DNA of 20,861 nt, taken from assembly GCA_030695725.1 (NCBI GenBank), contig JAUYPN010000066.1, positions 1-20,861 of the forward strand, written 5' to 3'. The translations under genes and the position numbers were made by a program. This document shows positions 5,872-13,478 of the stretch, one piece after another. How positions within the stretch are numbered: position 1 is the first letter of the stretch; each line of letters starts with the position of its first letter. The DNA is from Candidatus Omnitrophota bacterium (GTDB lineage Bacteria > Omnitrophota > Gorgyraeia > 2-01-FULL-45-10). Under the pieces are notes generated by a model. That model made no database searches. It was not told the DNA's origin and saw only the letters and a list, made by a program, of their open reading frames with translations.

Positions 5872-7257
5872 ATGCCTCCACAGGAGACAGTCGAGAAGTT
5901 ACCTCCTCAAAGCCTTGAAGCTGAAATGGCCGTTCTGGGGTCGATGTTATTGGACCGCGAAGCCACGGCTCTGGCCATCGAAATGCTCAACCAGTCCTAC
6001 TTCTACAAGGACGCCCACAAAAAGATATACTCGGCCATCATAAAATTATTTGACGAGAACAGGGCCGTGGACCTCATCACGGTGGTGGAGGAGTTGAAGA
6101 AGAATAACGCTCTTGATGACGCGGGCGGGCCTTCCTATATAACGAGCATAGCCTCCGGCATCCCCACAGCGGCGAATATAGTCCACTATGTGAAGATAGT
6201 CAAAGAGAAGCATATCCTGAGAAGTCTCATCAACGCGTCGACCCAGATAGCCGCCGAATGCTACAATGCTTCTCATGACGCCGATACTCTGGTGGATAAA
6301 GCCGAACAAATAATATTTGACATAGCTTCCAGGAAGATCGAATCGAGATCGGTCCCTTTGAGGGATATCATAAGAAGTTCGATAGAGACGATCGATAACC
6401 TCTATCAGAGGAAAGAGAATATAACGGGACTTGCGACGGGCTTCAGGGACCTGGATATGAAGACGGCGGGCCTTCAGCCTTCGGATCTTATAGTCATAGC
6501 GGGACGCCCGTCCATGGGCAAGAGCGCCCTCGCCGCATGCATAGCGGAGCATGCGGGAGTCGTGGAAAAGAAACCGGTCGCTTTCTTCTCGCTCGAAATG
6601 TCCAAGGAGCAGCTCGTCCAGAGGATGCTCTGCTCCCACGCAAGAGTGGACGCGCATAAAGTGAGGACGGGTTTTCTGTCGCAGGCCGACTGGCCGCGCC
6701 TCGTTACCGCCGCAGGCAAGCTCTCCGAAGCGCCGATATTTATCGACGACACCCCTGGGGTATCGGTAATGGAGATCCGCGCCAAAGCGAGACGATTAAA
6801 AGCCCAGCACGATATACAACTGATAGTACTAGACTATTTACAGCTCATGCAGGGGCCGTACGGTTCCGACAACAGACAGCAGGAGATATCGGAAATATCG
6901 AGGTCTCTGAAAGCCTTGGCAAGAGAGCTTAAGGTTCCCCTGATAGCGATAAGCCAGCTCTCCCGCGCGGTCGAACAGAGGTCCGATCACAGGCCGCAAT
7001 TATCGGACTTGAGAGAGTCCGGCGCCATAGAACAGGACGCCGATGTCGTGATCCTTTTATTGAGGGAAGAATACTATAATCCTACGGAAGAGAACAAGGG
7101 CGTAGCTGAGATCATCGTAGCAAAGCAGAGGAACGGCCCCGTGGGAAGCATAAATCTCACTTTCGTGGGTGAATATATGAGGTTTGAGAACCTGATGAAT
7201 CGTTCCGAAGATTTTGTAGGCATTGAAAATGCCGACGCAGACATGGAGAGGGTATAA
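5872..7257 (+). CDS. dnaB: Replicative DNA helicase DnaB
   Basis: DnaB is the hexameric 5'-3' fork helicase and binds primase through its N-terminal domain. The N-terminal domain (about 10-120) starts PPQSLEAEMAVLGSMLLD. The RecA-like C-terminal domain contains Walker A GRPSMGKS at 211-218, SLEMS at 240-244 with the catalytic Glu, Walker B LIVLDYLQLM at 317-326, ISQLSRAVEQR at 360-370 and the arginine-finger region LRESGAIEQDADVV at 380-393. The last Walker A residue is Ser rather than the usual Thr, a conservative change. There is no intein in the Walker A region, a common insertion site in other DnaB proteins. It lies 11 bases after rplI and one base before bamA, so it links the ribosomal cluster to the envelope cluster. 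Confidence 0.97.
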   Translation: MPPQETVEKLPPQSLEAEMAVLGSMLLDREATALAIEMLNQSYFYKDAHKKIYSAIIKLFDENRAVDLITVVEELKKNNALDDAGGPSYITSIASGIPTAANIVHYVKIVKEKHILRSLINASTQIAAECYNASHDADTLVDKAEQIIFDIASRKIESRSVPLRDIIRSSIETIDNLYQRKENITGLATGFRDLDMKTAGLQPSDLIVIAGRPSMGKSALAACIAEHAGVVEKKPVAFFSLEMSKEQLVQRMLCSHARVDAHKVRTGFLSQADWPRLVTAAGKLSEAPIFIDDTPGVSVMEIRAKARRLKAQHDIQLIVLDYLQLMQGPYGSDNRQQEISEISRSLKALARELKVPLIAISQLSRAVEQRSDHRPQLSDLRESGAIEQDADVVILLLREEYYNPTEENKGVAEIIVAKQRNGPVGSINLTFVGEYMRFENLMNRSEDFVGIENADADMERV

Positions 7258-7258
7258 A

Positions 7259-9580
7259 ATGACGAAATTGTTCAAAGCGGTTTTAGCGGTACTTCTTTGC
7301 ACAGGCCTCATGCAATTTTCCATAGTGGATATCTCGTATTCGGAGGACCAGAACAACGAAGGCAAGATAATAAAGGCAATAGCGGTAACCAATAACAGGG
7401 CCATATCCGCCGAGACGATCCTTTCCAAGATAAAGACCAAGATAGGCGATGAATTCAGCCAGATAGTGATAAACGAGGACCTGAAGAGGCTTTACGCGAC
7501 CGAATACTTTACCGACGTCTCCATCGACGCCGAAAACTACGAAGACGGCCTTAAAGTAACGCTGATGGTGGAAGAGAAGACCGTCATAGGCGATATTGCG
7601 TTTAAAGGAAATAAGGCGTATACGGCGCAGAGGCTGAAACAGGCGATGAAGTCCAAACCGGACGAGATGCTGAATATGCCGATGCTCGCCCAGGATATAG
7701 CCGAGATAAGAACCCTCTACGTGAAGAAGGGCTATCCGGGAGCGGAAGTGAAGTACGAGCTTGACGTAGATAAGGAATTAAATAAGACCAGAATCACCAT
7801 AGTGGTAGATGAAAGGAAGAAAATCAGCGTTTCGAAAGTAAATATCATAGGGAACGCGCGCCTTAAGTCAGCCAACATAATAAAGGTGCTTGGCACGAAA
7901 CCGGCGTGGTTATTCAATCCCGGCATATTTAAGGAAGAAGTTCTCGAAGAGGACGCGGACAGGATAAGGTCCCTCTACGATGACATAGGATTTCTTGACG
8001 TCGAAGTGGCCCCGAAGCTCGATTATAGCGAAGACGGAACACAGCTCTTTGTAACTTTCGATGTGGCTGAGGGCAAGCAGTATCTCGTAGGGGTAATAAG
8101 CATCGCGGGCAATATAATGTTGCCTGAAAAAGATATACGCTCCAAGATCAAGATGAAATCCGGAAAGTCTTTCTCCAGGAGAGAGCTGAGAAACGACATG
8201 CTCGCGGTACGGGACCTGTATTATACCCACGGATACATGGATGCTGTGGTCGACGTGGATCAGAATGTGAACCAGGCGACGAACAGCATGGATATAATCT
8301 ACACCATAGACCCCAAAGAGGCGGTCTATGTGGGCAAGATCATCATACGCGGCAATACGAAGACCAGAGAGATAATAATCCGCAGGGAGCTCAGGATATA
8401 CCCGGGCGATAAGTTCGATGGTTCGAAGATCAAGCGGTCAAAGGATAGGCTGTATAACCTGGGGCTGTTTGAGGATATAAGTTTTGATACCGAGCCTTCA
8501 TCGGTGCCGCAGGTCCATAACCTGATAGTGGATGTAAAAGAGACAAAGACCGGGGAGTTCTCGTTCGGCGGCGGCTACAGTTCCATAGACCAGTTCCTCG
8601 GTTTTGTGGAGATAGGGCAGAAGAATTTCGACGCGCTCAACTTTCCCACATTTACCGGAGGCGGGCAGCAGCTTACCGTCAGGGCCGAGATCGGTATGGT
8701 GAGGCAGAACTACAACATCGGATGGGTAGATCCCTGGATATTCGGCTGGCCTTACCTCTTCGGATTCGACCTGTACCGCACCAGCCATACGCGCCAGTTG
8801 GATGTTGGTTGGGCTTATGATGAAACCAGGACCGGCGGTGACGTAAAGATCGGAAAAGAGCTTACAGAACACCTGAGAGCTGACGGTATGTATAGATTAG
8901 AATACATAAAGATAGGAAGCGTGCCGGATTATGCTTCACGGGACTTCAAGGATGAAGAAGGCTCAAAAGTGGTCTCGGCCGGATCCCTGCAATTGACTCA
9001 GGACACAAGAGACAATATATACAACCCCGGACACGGGTATATAATCAACGGAACTATAGAAGACGCCGGCGGTGTATTCATGGGCGACAAGGAATACGTG
9101 AAAGGGACCGCGACAGCCGCTCTATACGGCACGTTTTTTGAAAAGTTTGTTGTGGAGCTGAAGGCCCGCGCCGGATGGTCCTCTCCTTACGGAAAATCGC
9201 ATTTCGTTCCCATATACGAGAGATTCTTCGCCGGCGGCGCCAATACGATCCGCGGATATAAGGAACGAAAAGTCGGTCCCCGCGACCCGGGTTCAGACGA
9301 GCCTATAGGAGGCGAATCGTTGCTGATAGGCAATGCCGAAGTCACGTTCCCGATCTATGAGAAGATATTGAAGGGCGCCATCTTTTACGATATCGGTAAT
9401 GTTTGGGCGAAGAGCGCGGATTTTCTGAAGAGCGGCGATTATAAGTCCGGCGCCGGTGTCGGCATAAGGGTAAATACCCCGGTAGGCCCGTTCAGGTTGG
9501 ATTGGGGCTATCCTCTCACTAAGAACCATAGTGATACCAAAGAAGGCGAGTTCTATTTCAGTATAAGCAGGGGTTTCTAA
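7259..9580 (+). CDS. bamA: Outer membrane protein assembly factor BamA
   Basis: BamA folds and inserts beta-barrel proteins into the outer membrane. The ATG at 7259, preceded by GGAGAGGG, gives 773 residues with a signal peptide (MTKLFKAVLAVLLCTGLM, about 29 residues). Five POTRA repeats follow over about 33-410, recognisable by their starts: KIIKAIAV, VIGDIAFKGN, ISVSKVNIIGN, VGVISIAGN and VGKIIIRGN. A C-terminal 16-strand-type barrel occupies about 415-773. It contains the loop 6 motif IRGY (in NTIRGYKERKVGPRD) and ends in FSISRGF with the terminal Phe of outer membrane barrels. Earlier in-frame starts lie inside dnaB. It heads the envelope part of the unit, with skp and lpxD next, as in many diderms. 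Confidence 0.96.
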   Translation: MTKLFKAVLAVLLCTGLMQFSIVDISYSEDQNNEGKIIKAIAVTNNRAISAETILSKIKTKIGDEFSQIVINEDLKRLYATEYFTDVSIDAENYEDGLKVTLMVEEKTVIGDIAFKGNKAYTAQRLKQAMKSKPDEMLNMPMLAQDIAEIRTLYVKKGYPGAEVKYELDVDKELNKTRITIVVDERKKISVSKVNIIGNARLKSANIIKVLGTKPAWLFNPGIFKEEVLEEDADRIRSLYDDIGFLDVEVAPKLDYSEDGTQLFVTFDVAEGKQYLVGVISIAGNIMLPEKDIRSKIKMKSGKSFSRRELRNDMLAVRDLYYTHGYMDAVVDVDQNVNQATNSMDIIYTIDPKEAVYVGKIIIRGNTKTREIIIRRELRIYPGDKFDGSKIKRSKDRLYNLGLFEDISFDTEPSSVPQVHNLIVDVKETKTGEFSFGGGYSSIDQFLGFVEIGQKNFDALNFPTFTGGGQQLTVRAEIGMVRQNYNIGWVDPWIFGWPYLFGFDLYRTSHTRQLDVGWAYDETRTGGDVKIGKELTEHLRADGMYRLEYIKIGSVPDYASRDFKDEEGSKVVSAGSLQLTQDTRDNIYNPGHGYIINGTIEDAGGVFMGDKEYVKGTATAALYGTFFEKFVVELKARAGWSSPYGKSHFVPIYERFFAGGANTIRGYKERKVGPRDPGSDEPIGGESLLIGNAEVTFPIYEKILKGAIFYDIGNVWAKSADFLKSGDYKSGAGVGIRVNTPVGPFRLDWGYPLTKNHSDTKEGEFYFSISRGF

Positions 9581-9600
9581 AAAACGAAAGGAGAGGGAAC

Positions 9601-10119
9601 ATGTTGAAGAAATTAGGTTTAGTAGCGGCGATGGTGGTTATTGCGGCTGTGTGCGTTGTTTTTACCCCAGGCGACGCTTTCGCGAAGGAATACAAGATAG
9701 GTTACGTGGATCTTGCGAAAGTTTCGGATGAATACGCCAAGACAAAAGATTTTGAAAAGACCTTTGAAGTGCAGGTGAAGGCGAAAGACGCCGAAAGACA
9801 GAAGTTCGTGGACGAGATCAGAAAGCTGAAAGACGAGCAGGCGTTATTATCGGATAAAGCGAAAGCCGAAAAGCAGACGATAATAGACGGTAAGATAGCG
9901 AACCTTCAGGAATTCGACAGAAAAGTCCGCGACGAGCTGATAAAACAGAGAAATCAGATGCTCGGTGAGATACAGAAGGATATAGACGCGGTGATATCAG
10001 CCTATTCCAAAGAAGCCGGCTATGACATAGTCCTGATAAAGCAGACTGTGCTCTTCGCGGGCCCCGAGCTCGACATTACGGCTGAAGTGGTTAAGAGGCT
10101 GAATACCGCCAAGAAGTAG
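9601..10119 (+). CDS. skp: Skp/OmpH-family periplasmic chaperone
   Basis: Skp-type chaperones hold unfolded outer membrane proteins in the periplasm on their way to BamA. The 172-residue protein has a signal peptide (MLKKLGLVAAMVVIAAVCVV, predicted cleavage after A28 in GDAFA). It continues KEYKIGYVDLAKV, the family start, then a long charged helical arm (about 50-125, rich in Lys/Glu/Asp/Gln), and ends with a short strand region IVLIKQTVLFAGPELDIT, also typical. AAGGAGAGGG gives an excellent ribosome binding site. The bamA-skp-lpxD order supports the call. Confidence 0.92.
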   Translation: MLKKLGLVAAMVVIAAVCVVFTPGDAFAKEYKIGYVDLAKVSDEYAKTKDFEKTFEVQVKAKDAERQKFVDEIRKLKDEQALLSDKAKAEKQTIIDGKIANLQEFDRKVRDELIKQRNQMLGEIQKDIDAVISAYSKEAGYDIVLIKQTVLFAGPELDITAEVVKRLNTAKK

Positions 10120-10136
10120 GAGCTCCCTTAATAGTT

Positions 10137-11171
10137 ATGTCAAAGACATTAAAAGAGATAGCCGCGTTCGTCAGCGGTGAACTTCTGGGCGACGGCGCGG
10201 TTTCGGTGAGCGGGATAAACGGTATACAGGAGGCAATAAAGGGAGAGCTCGCTTTTATAATAAACTCCAAGGACGAAGCTCTCATAGATTCTACGAAGGC
10301 CTCCTGTGTTATTGTTCCGAAAGACGTAAAGGGACCTTTTAATAAGCCGCTGATAAAGGTTGAAAATCCGTCCGTGGCTTTCTCGAAAATCATAGAGTAC
10401 ATCAACCCCGACAGTATTCCTCATCCTAAAGGCATCCATGAAACGTCCGTAATATCCAAGAGCGCTGTCCTGGGCAAGAATGTCTCGGTGGGCCCGTACG
10501 TGGTCATTGCGGACAAGGTATCGATAGGCGATGATACGGTCATATATCCGTTCTCCTATATCGGAAAAAATTCAAAGATCGGGAACGGCTGTATAATATA
10601 TCCGCACGTGATCATCCGCGAGTCCATATCTATCGGCAGCAGGGTTATAATTCATCCTTCCAGCACCATCGGCGGAGACGGATTCGGTTATGACACCCAA
10701 AGGGACGGCACGCATTTCAAGATCCCGCAGCTGGGAACCGTGGTCATAGAGGACGATGTGGAGATAGGTTCCTGTGTAGCTATAGATAGGGCCAGATTCA
10801 ACAAGACCGTAATAGGGAGAGGCTCCAAGATAGACAACCTGTGTCAGATCGCCCATAATGTCATCATAGGCCCCTATTGCCTTATCGCGGCGCAGGCCGG
10901 AATAGCCGGAAGTTCTACATTGGGCAGAAATGTCGTTTTCGGAGGTCAGGTCGGCGTTACGGACCACGTAAAGCTGGGAGATTTTGTAATGGCAGGCGGC
11001 CAAACAGGGATAACGAAGTCTTTCCTCAAGCCGAAGACAGTGCTCTTCGGCCATCCGGCCAGGCCTATTGACAAGGCCAGAGATATGGTAGCGTGTATGG
11101 GGCTTTTGCCGAAATTATTTAAACGGGTAGGGGCGCTGGAGGCGAAACTAAAAGAATACGAGAAGAAGTGA
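10137..11171 (+). CDS. lpxD: UDP-3-O-acylglucosamine N-acyltransferase
   Basis: LpxD adds the second hydroxyacyl chain, from acyl-ACP, to UDP-3-O-acyl-glucosamine in lipid A synthesis. The N-terminal uridine-binding domain covers about 1-100. A left-handed beta-helix of hexapeptide repeats covers about 105-310. The catalytic His is H240 in QIAHNVIIG, and GGDGFGYDTQRDGTHFKIPQ (179-198) is a family landmark. A C-terminal helix ends the protein. The length of 344 matches the family (E. coli 341). AGGAG overlaps the skp stop, about 14 bases before the ATG. Its stop overlaps the lpxC start. Confidence 0.96.
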   Translation: MSKTLKEIAAFVSGELLGDGAVSVSGINGIQEAIKGELAFIINSKDEALIDSTKASCVIVPKDVKGPFNKPLIKVENPSVAFSKIIEYINPDSIPHPKGIHETSVISKSAVLGKNVSVGPYVVIADKVSIGDDTVIYPFSYIGKNSKIGNGCIIYPHVIIRESISIGSRVIIHPSSTIGGDGFGYDTQRDGTHFKIPQLGTVVIEDDVEIGSCVAIDRARFNKTVIGRGSKIDNLCQIAHNVIIGPYCLIAAQAGIAGSSTLGRNVVFGGQVGVTDHVKLGDFVMAGGQTGITKSFLKPKTVLFGHPARPIDKARDMVACMGLLPKLFKRVGALEAKLKEYEKK

Positions 11172-12004
11172 CCTCCCGACAAAAAACGATAAAAAATTCT
11201 GTGACTATAGAAGGCAGGGGCCTTCAGACAGGTTCCAAAACAAAACTAGTTCTTAAAGGCTCTCCCGCTAATAGCGGGATAAATTTTATAAGGACGGACC
11301 TGCCCGATAGGCCGGTCATCAACATACGGTCGTTATCTCTCGACGGCGTCGCCCTTAAGCGGCGCAGGACCGTTATAGGAAGCGCTGCGGCCGAGATCCA
11401 GACGACGGAGCACCTTCTGGCAGCCCTGTCGGGGCTGGGGATAAGTAATATAGCTGTGGAGATAAGCGGTCGGGAGCTGCCCTCACTCGACGGAAGCGCC
11501 AAAGATTATGTGGAGCTACTCGATCATGCCGATATAATAGAGCAGGACGCCCTGTCCAAAAATCTGGCTATAGAGAGGCCGGTCTGGTGCGGGGGAAGAG
11601 ATTCGTTTTTAGCTGTTTTTCCACACCCGGGATTGCGTATTTCGTACTTTTTATCGTACCCTCTGCCGAGCATAGGGAACCAGTTTTTAAGCCTCGATAT
11701 CTCCGAAGAGGTCTTCAGGCGCGAAATAGCGCCTGCCCGGACATTTTGCATGAAGAGAGAGGCGCTTCTCCTTTTGGCGTTTGGTTTCGGCAGGGGCGCC
11801 GATCACGATAATACGCTCGTAATGAGTAAAGGAGGCCCTTTTAAGAACTCCTTAAGATTTCCCGACGAGCATGTGAGGCATAAGATTCTCGATCTCATGG
11901 GGGACTTAAGCCTCGCGGGCATGCCGATAGAGGGCCATGTCGTAGCCGTAAAGAGCGGCCATGGTCTTAATATGGAGTTGGTGAAGAAGTTAAAAAAGCT
12001 TTAA
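11168..12004 (+). CDS. lpxC: UDP-3-O-acyl-N-acetylglucosamine deacetylase
   Basis: LpxC is the zinc-dependent committed step of lipid A synthesis. It starts with GTG inside a GTGA overlap with the lpxD stop, so translation is probably coupled. The 278 residues contain TTEHLLAAL with the general base E81 and zinc ligand H82, and VRHKILDLMGDL with H238, K239, D242 and D246. KSGHGLN carries H265. These match E. coli H79, H238, D242, D246 and H265. Near the N-terminus the sequence reads GRGLQTG where most LpxC proteins have GxGLHSG or GxGLHTG, so Q20 replaces the position of E. coli H19. It stands alone, not fused to FabZ as in Bacteroidetes. The core active site is intact, so I expect it to be functional. 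Confidence 0.95.
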   Translation: MTSRQKTIKNSVTIEGRGLQTGSKTKLVLKGSPANSGINFIRTDLPDRPVINIRSLSLDGVALKRRRTVIGSAAAEIQTTEHLLAALSGLGISNIAVEISGRELPSLDGSAKDYVELLDHADIIEQDALSKNLAIERPVWCGGRDSFLAVFPHPGLRISYFLSYPLPSIGNQFLSLDISEEVFRREIAPARTFCMKREALLLLAFGFGRGADHDNTLVMSKGGPFKNSLRFPDEHVRHKILDLMGDLSLAGMPIEGHVVAVKSGHGLNMELVKKLKKL

Positions 12005-12023
12005 GCTATAAGCTGTAAACTGT
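11996..12023. repeat. degenerate heptamer tandem repeat, lpxC/fabZ junction
   Basis: Four consecutive 7-bp units are seen: AAGCTTT, AAGCTAT, AAGCTGT and AAACTGT. They start in the last lpxC codons, run through its TAA, and end just before the AGGAGG of fabZ. A similar heptamer array precedes tsf. Confidence 0.5.
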
Positions 12024-12040
12024 AATGATGAGGAGGAAAG

Positions 12041-12499
12041 ATGGGTAACGCAGAGCTTAATGTAAAAGGCAAGCCGTTAGACATAAATATGATCCAGAAG
12101 ATCCTGCCGCACAGATACCCCTTTTTGCTCGTAGACAGGATAATAGAGTCGACCGATAAAAAGATAGTAGGCTTAAAGAACGTCACCATAAACGAGCCCT
12201 TCTTCCAGGGGCACTTTCCGGGCCATCCAATAATGCCGGGCGTCCTTATACTGGAGGCGATGGCTCAGGTTGGCGGCGTCGGCGCCCTGAATCTTCCCGA
12301 AAACCGGGGAAAACTGGCGTATTTCTTAAGCATCAAGGAGGCGAAATTCAGAAAACCCGTAGTGCCGGGCGATCAGCTCATAATAGAGGTAGAGATCTTG
12401 AAGACAAAGCTCAGTGTAATGCAGGTCAAAGCTACCGCCAAAGTTGACGGCGGGGTGGTTACAGAGGCGGAAATGATGTTCGCCTTCGTGACCCCATGA
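12041..12499 (+). CDS. fabZ: 3-hydroxyacyl-ACP dehydratase FabZ
   Basis: FabZ dehydrates 3-hydroxyacyl-ACP in fatty acid elongation and competes with the lipid A acyltransferases for the same substrate, which explains its place among lpx genes. The 152-residue hot-dog fold protein has ILPHRYPFLLVDRI at 21-34 and the active-site block FFQGHFPGHPIMPGVLILEA with H58 and E72. A perfect AGGAGG lies at 12031-12036. In many diderms lpxA follows fabZ directly; here the next gene is lpxI. Confidence 0.96.
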   Translation: MGNAELNVKGKPLDINMIQKILPHRYPFLLVDRIIESTDKKIVGLKNVTINEPFFQGHFPGHPIMPGVLILEAMAQVGGVGALNLPENRGKLAYFLSIKEAKFRKPVVPGDQLIIEVEILKTKLSVMQVKATAKVDGGVVTEAEMMFAFVTP

Positions 12500-12532
12500 A
12501 CCACTCACAAAAATTTCTGTCGAACGGATAAT

Positions 12533-13336
12533 ATGGCAAGAATCGGATTAGTCGCTGGAAACGGCGAGCTGCCTTTAATATTCGCCAAAAAAGCCAAAGA
12601 GATGGGCGATACGGTAATAGCCCTGGGCCTTAAAGGCGTGACATCGGAAGAGCTTGAAAAGTATGTCGAGAAAGTTTACTGGTTCGAATGGGGCGACCTG
12701 AAGAAGGCCATGCTTCTGGCGGTTACGCAGAGACTGCGCAAGATCGCGCTTCTGGGCAAGATCAGGAAAGAGATGCTCTTTAAAGATAGCGGCAAGTTCG
12801 ATGACGAATCGAAAAAAATAGTCGGGTCTTCCGGCGGGAAGAAAGACTACAATATATTAAAGGGAGTGGCCGGCCTTGTCAAGACGGTAGGCATAGAGAT
12901 AATAGATCCGACTCCGTATCTGGAAGAATTGATACCCGCCAAAAGCATATTGACGAAAAGAATACCCGCCAAAGAAGAGGAGCTGGACGTCGAGTACGGG
13001 CGTAAAGTCGCGTCGGAACTCGCCCGATTCGATATAGGCCAGACCGTTATCGTGAAGGATAAGACGGTTATCGCCCTTGAGGCCGTAGAGGGGACCGACG
13101 AGACTATAGTGAGGGCGGGAAAACTTGTGGACGGCGGATTCACCGTCGTGAAGATGGCCAGACCCTCTCAGGATGCGAGATTTGATGTTCCGCTCGTCGG
13201 GCTCGAGACCGTTAAGGCGATAATTCAGAATAGAGGGAAAGTTCTTGCATTAGAACAGAAGCGAACCTTCCTGATGAATAAAGAAGAAGCGATCAGGTTG
13301 GCCGATGAGTCCGGCCTGAGTATAATAGTTATCTAG
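12533..13336 (+). CDS. lpxI: UDP-2,3-diacylglucosamine pyrophosphatase LpxI
   Basis: LpxI cleaves UDP-2,3-diacylglucosamine to lipid X and UMP. It replaces LpxH in alpha- and deltaproteobacteria and other lineages. The 267-residue protein starts MARIGLVAGNGELPLIFAK, has VEGTDET in the middle and QDARFDVPLVG at 213-223, with the conserved Asp residues of the family C-terminal (DUF1009) domain. It is 33 bases after fabZ with only a weak ribosome binding site (ACGGA). It is the last gene of the long plus-strand unit and faces lpxB convergently. Confidence 0.93.
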   Translation: MARIGLVAGNGELPLIFAKKAKEMGDTVIALGLKGVTSEELEKYVEKVYWFEWGDLKKAMLLAVTQRLRKIALLGKIRKEMLFKDSGKFDDESKKIVGSSGGKKDYNILKGVAGLVKTVGIEIIDPTPYLEELIPAKSILTKRIPAKEEELDVEYGRKVASELARFDIGQTVIVKDKTVIALEAVEGTDETIVRAGKLVDGGFTVVKMARPSQDARFDVPLVGLETVKAIIQNRGKVLALEQKRTFLMNKEEAIRLADESGLSIIVI

Positions 13337-13390
13337 TCCCCTACATACGCTATCAACAAATATCATACCGGCGACATGGTTCCCATATAT

Positions 13391-13430
13391 CCAACTTCAG
13401 TTGGCGGACCTTGCGGGGCCCCGCAAGGTC
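13391..13430. repeat. two palindromes at the convergent lpxI/lpxB junction
   Basis: CCAACT (13391-13396) pairs with AGTTGG (13399-13404) across a 2-nt centre. Right after it, GACCTTGCGGGG (13407-13418) and CCCCGCAAGGTC (13419-13430) form a perfect 24-bp palindrome with no spacer. Neither is followed by a T-tract on either strand. As the only strong structures in the 142-bp convergent gap, they may act as a two-way transcription stop. Confidence 0.55.
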
Positions 13431-13478
13431 TATGCCTACTAAGATTTAAAACTACCATTGGATTAGGTGCTAGGAAAC

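Noticed and set aside
6046..6657. A 203-codon minus-strand open frame inside dnaB
   Set aside because: It lies wholly within DnaB coding sequence that has all expected motifs. It is a shadow frame.
11168..12499. LpxC-FabZ fusion as in Bacteroidetes
   Set aside because: lpxC has its own TAA and fabZ has its own AGGAGG and ATG after 36 bp, so they are separate genes.
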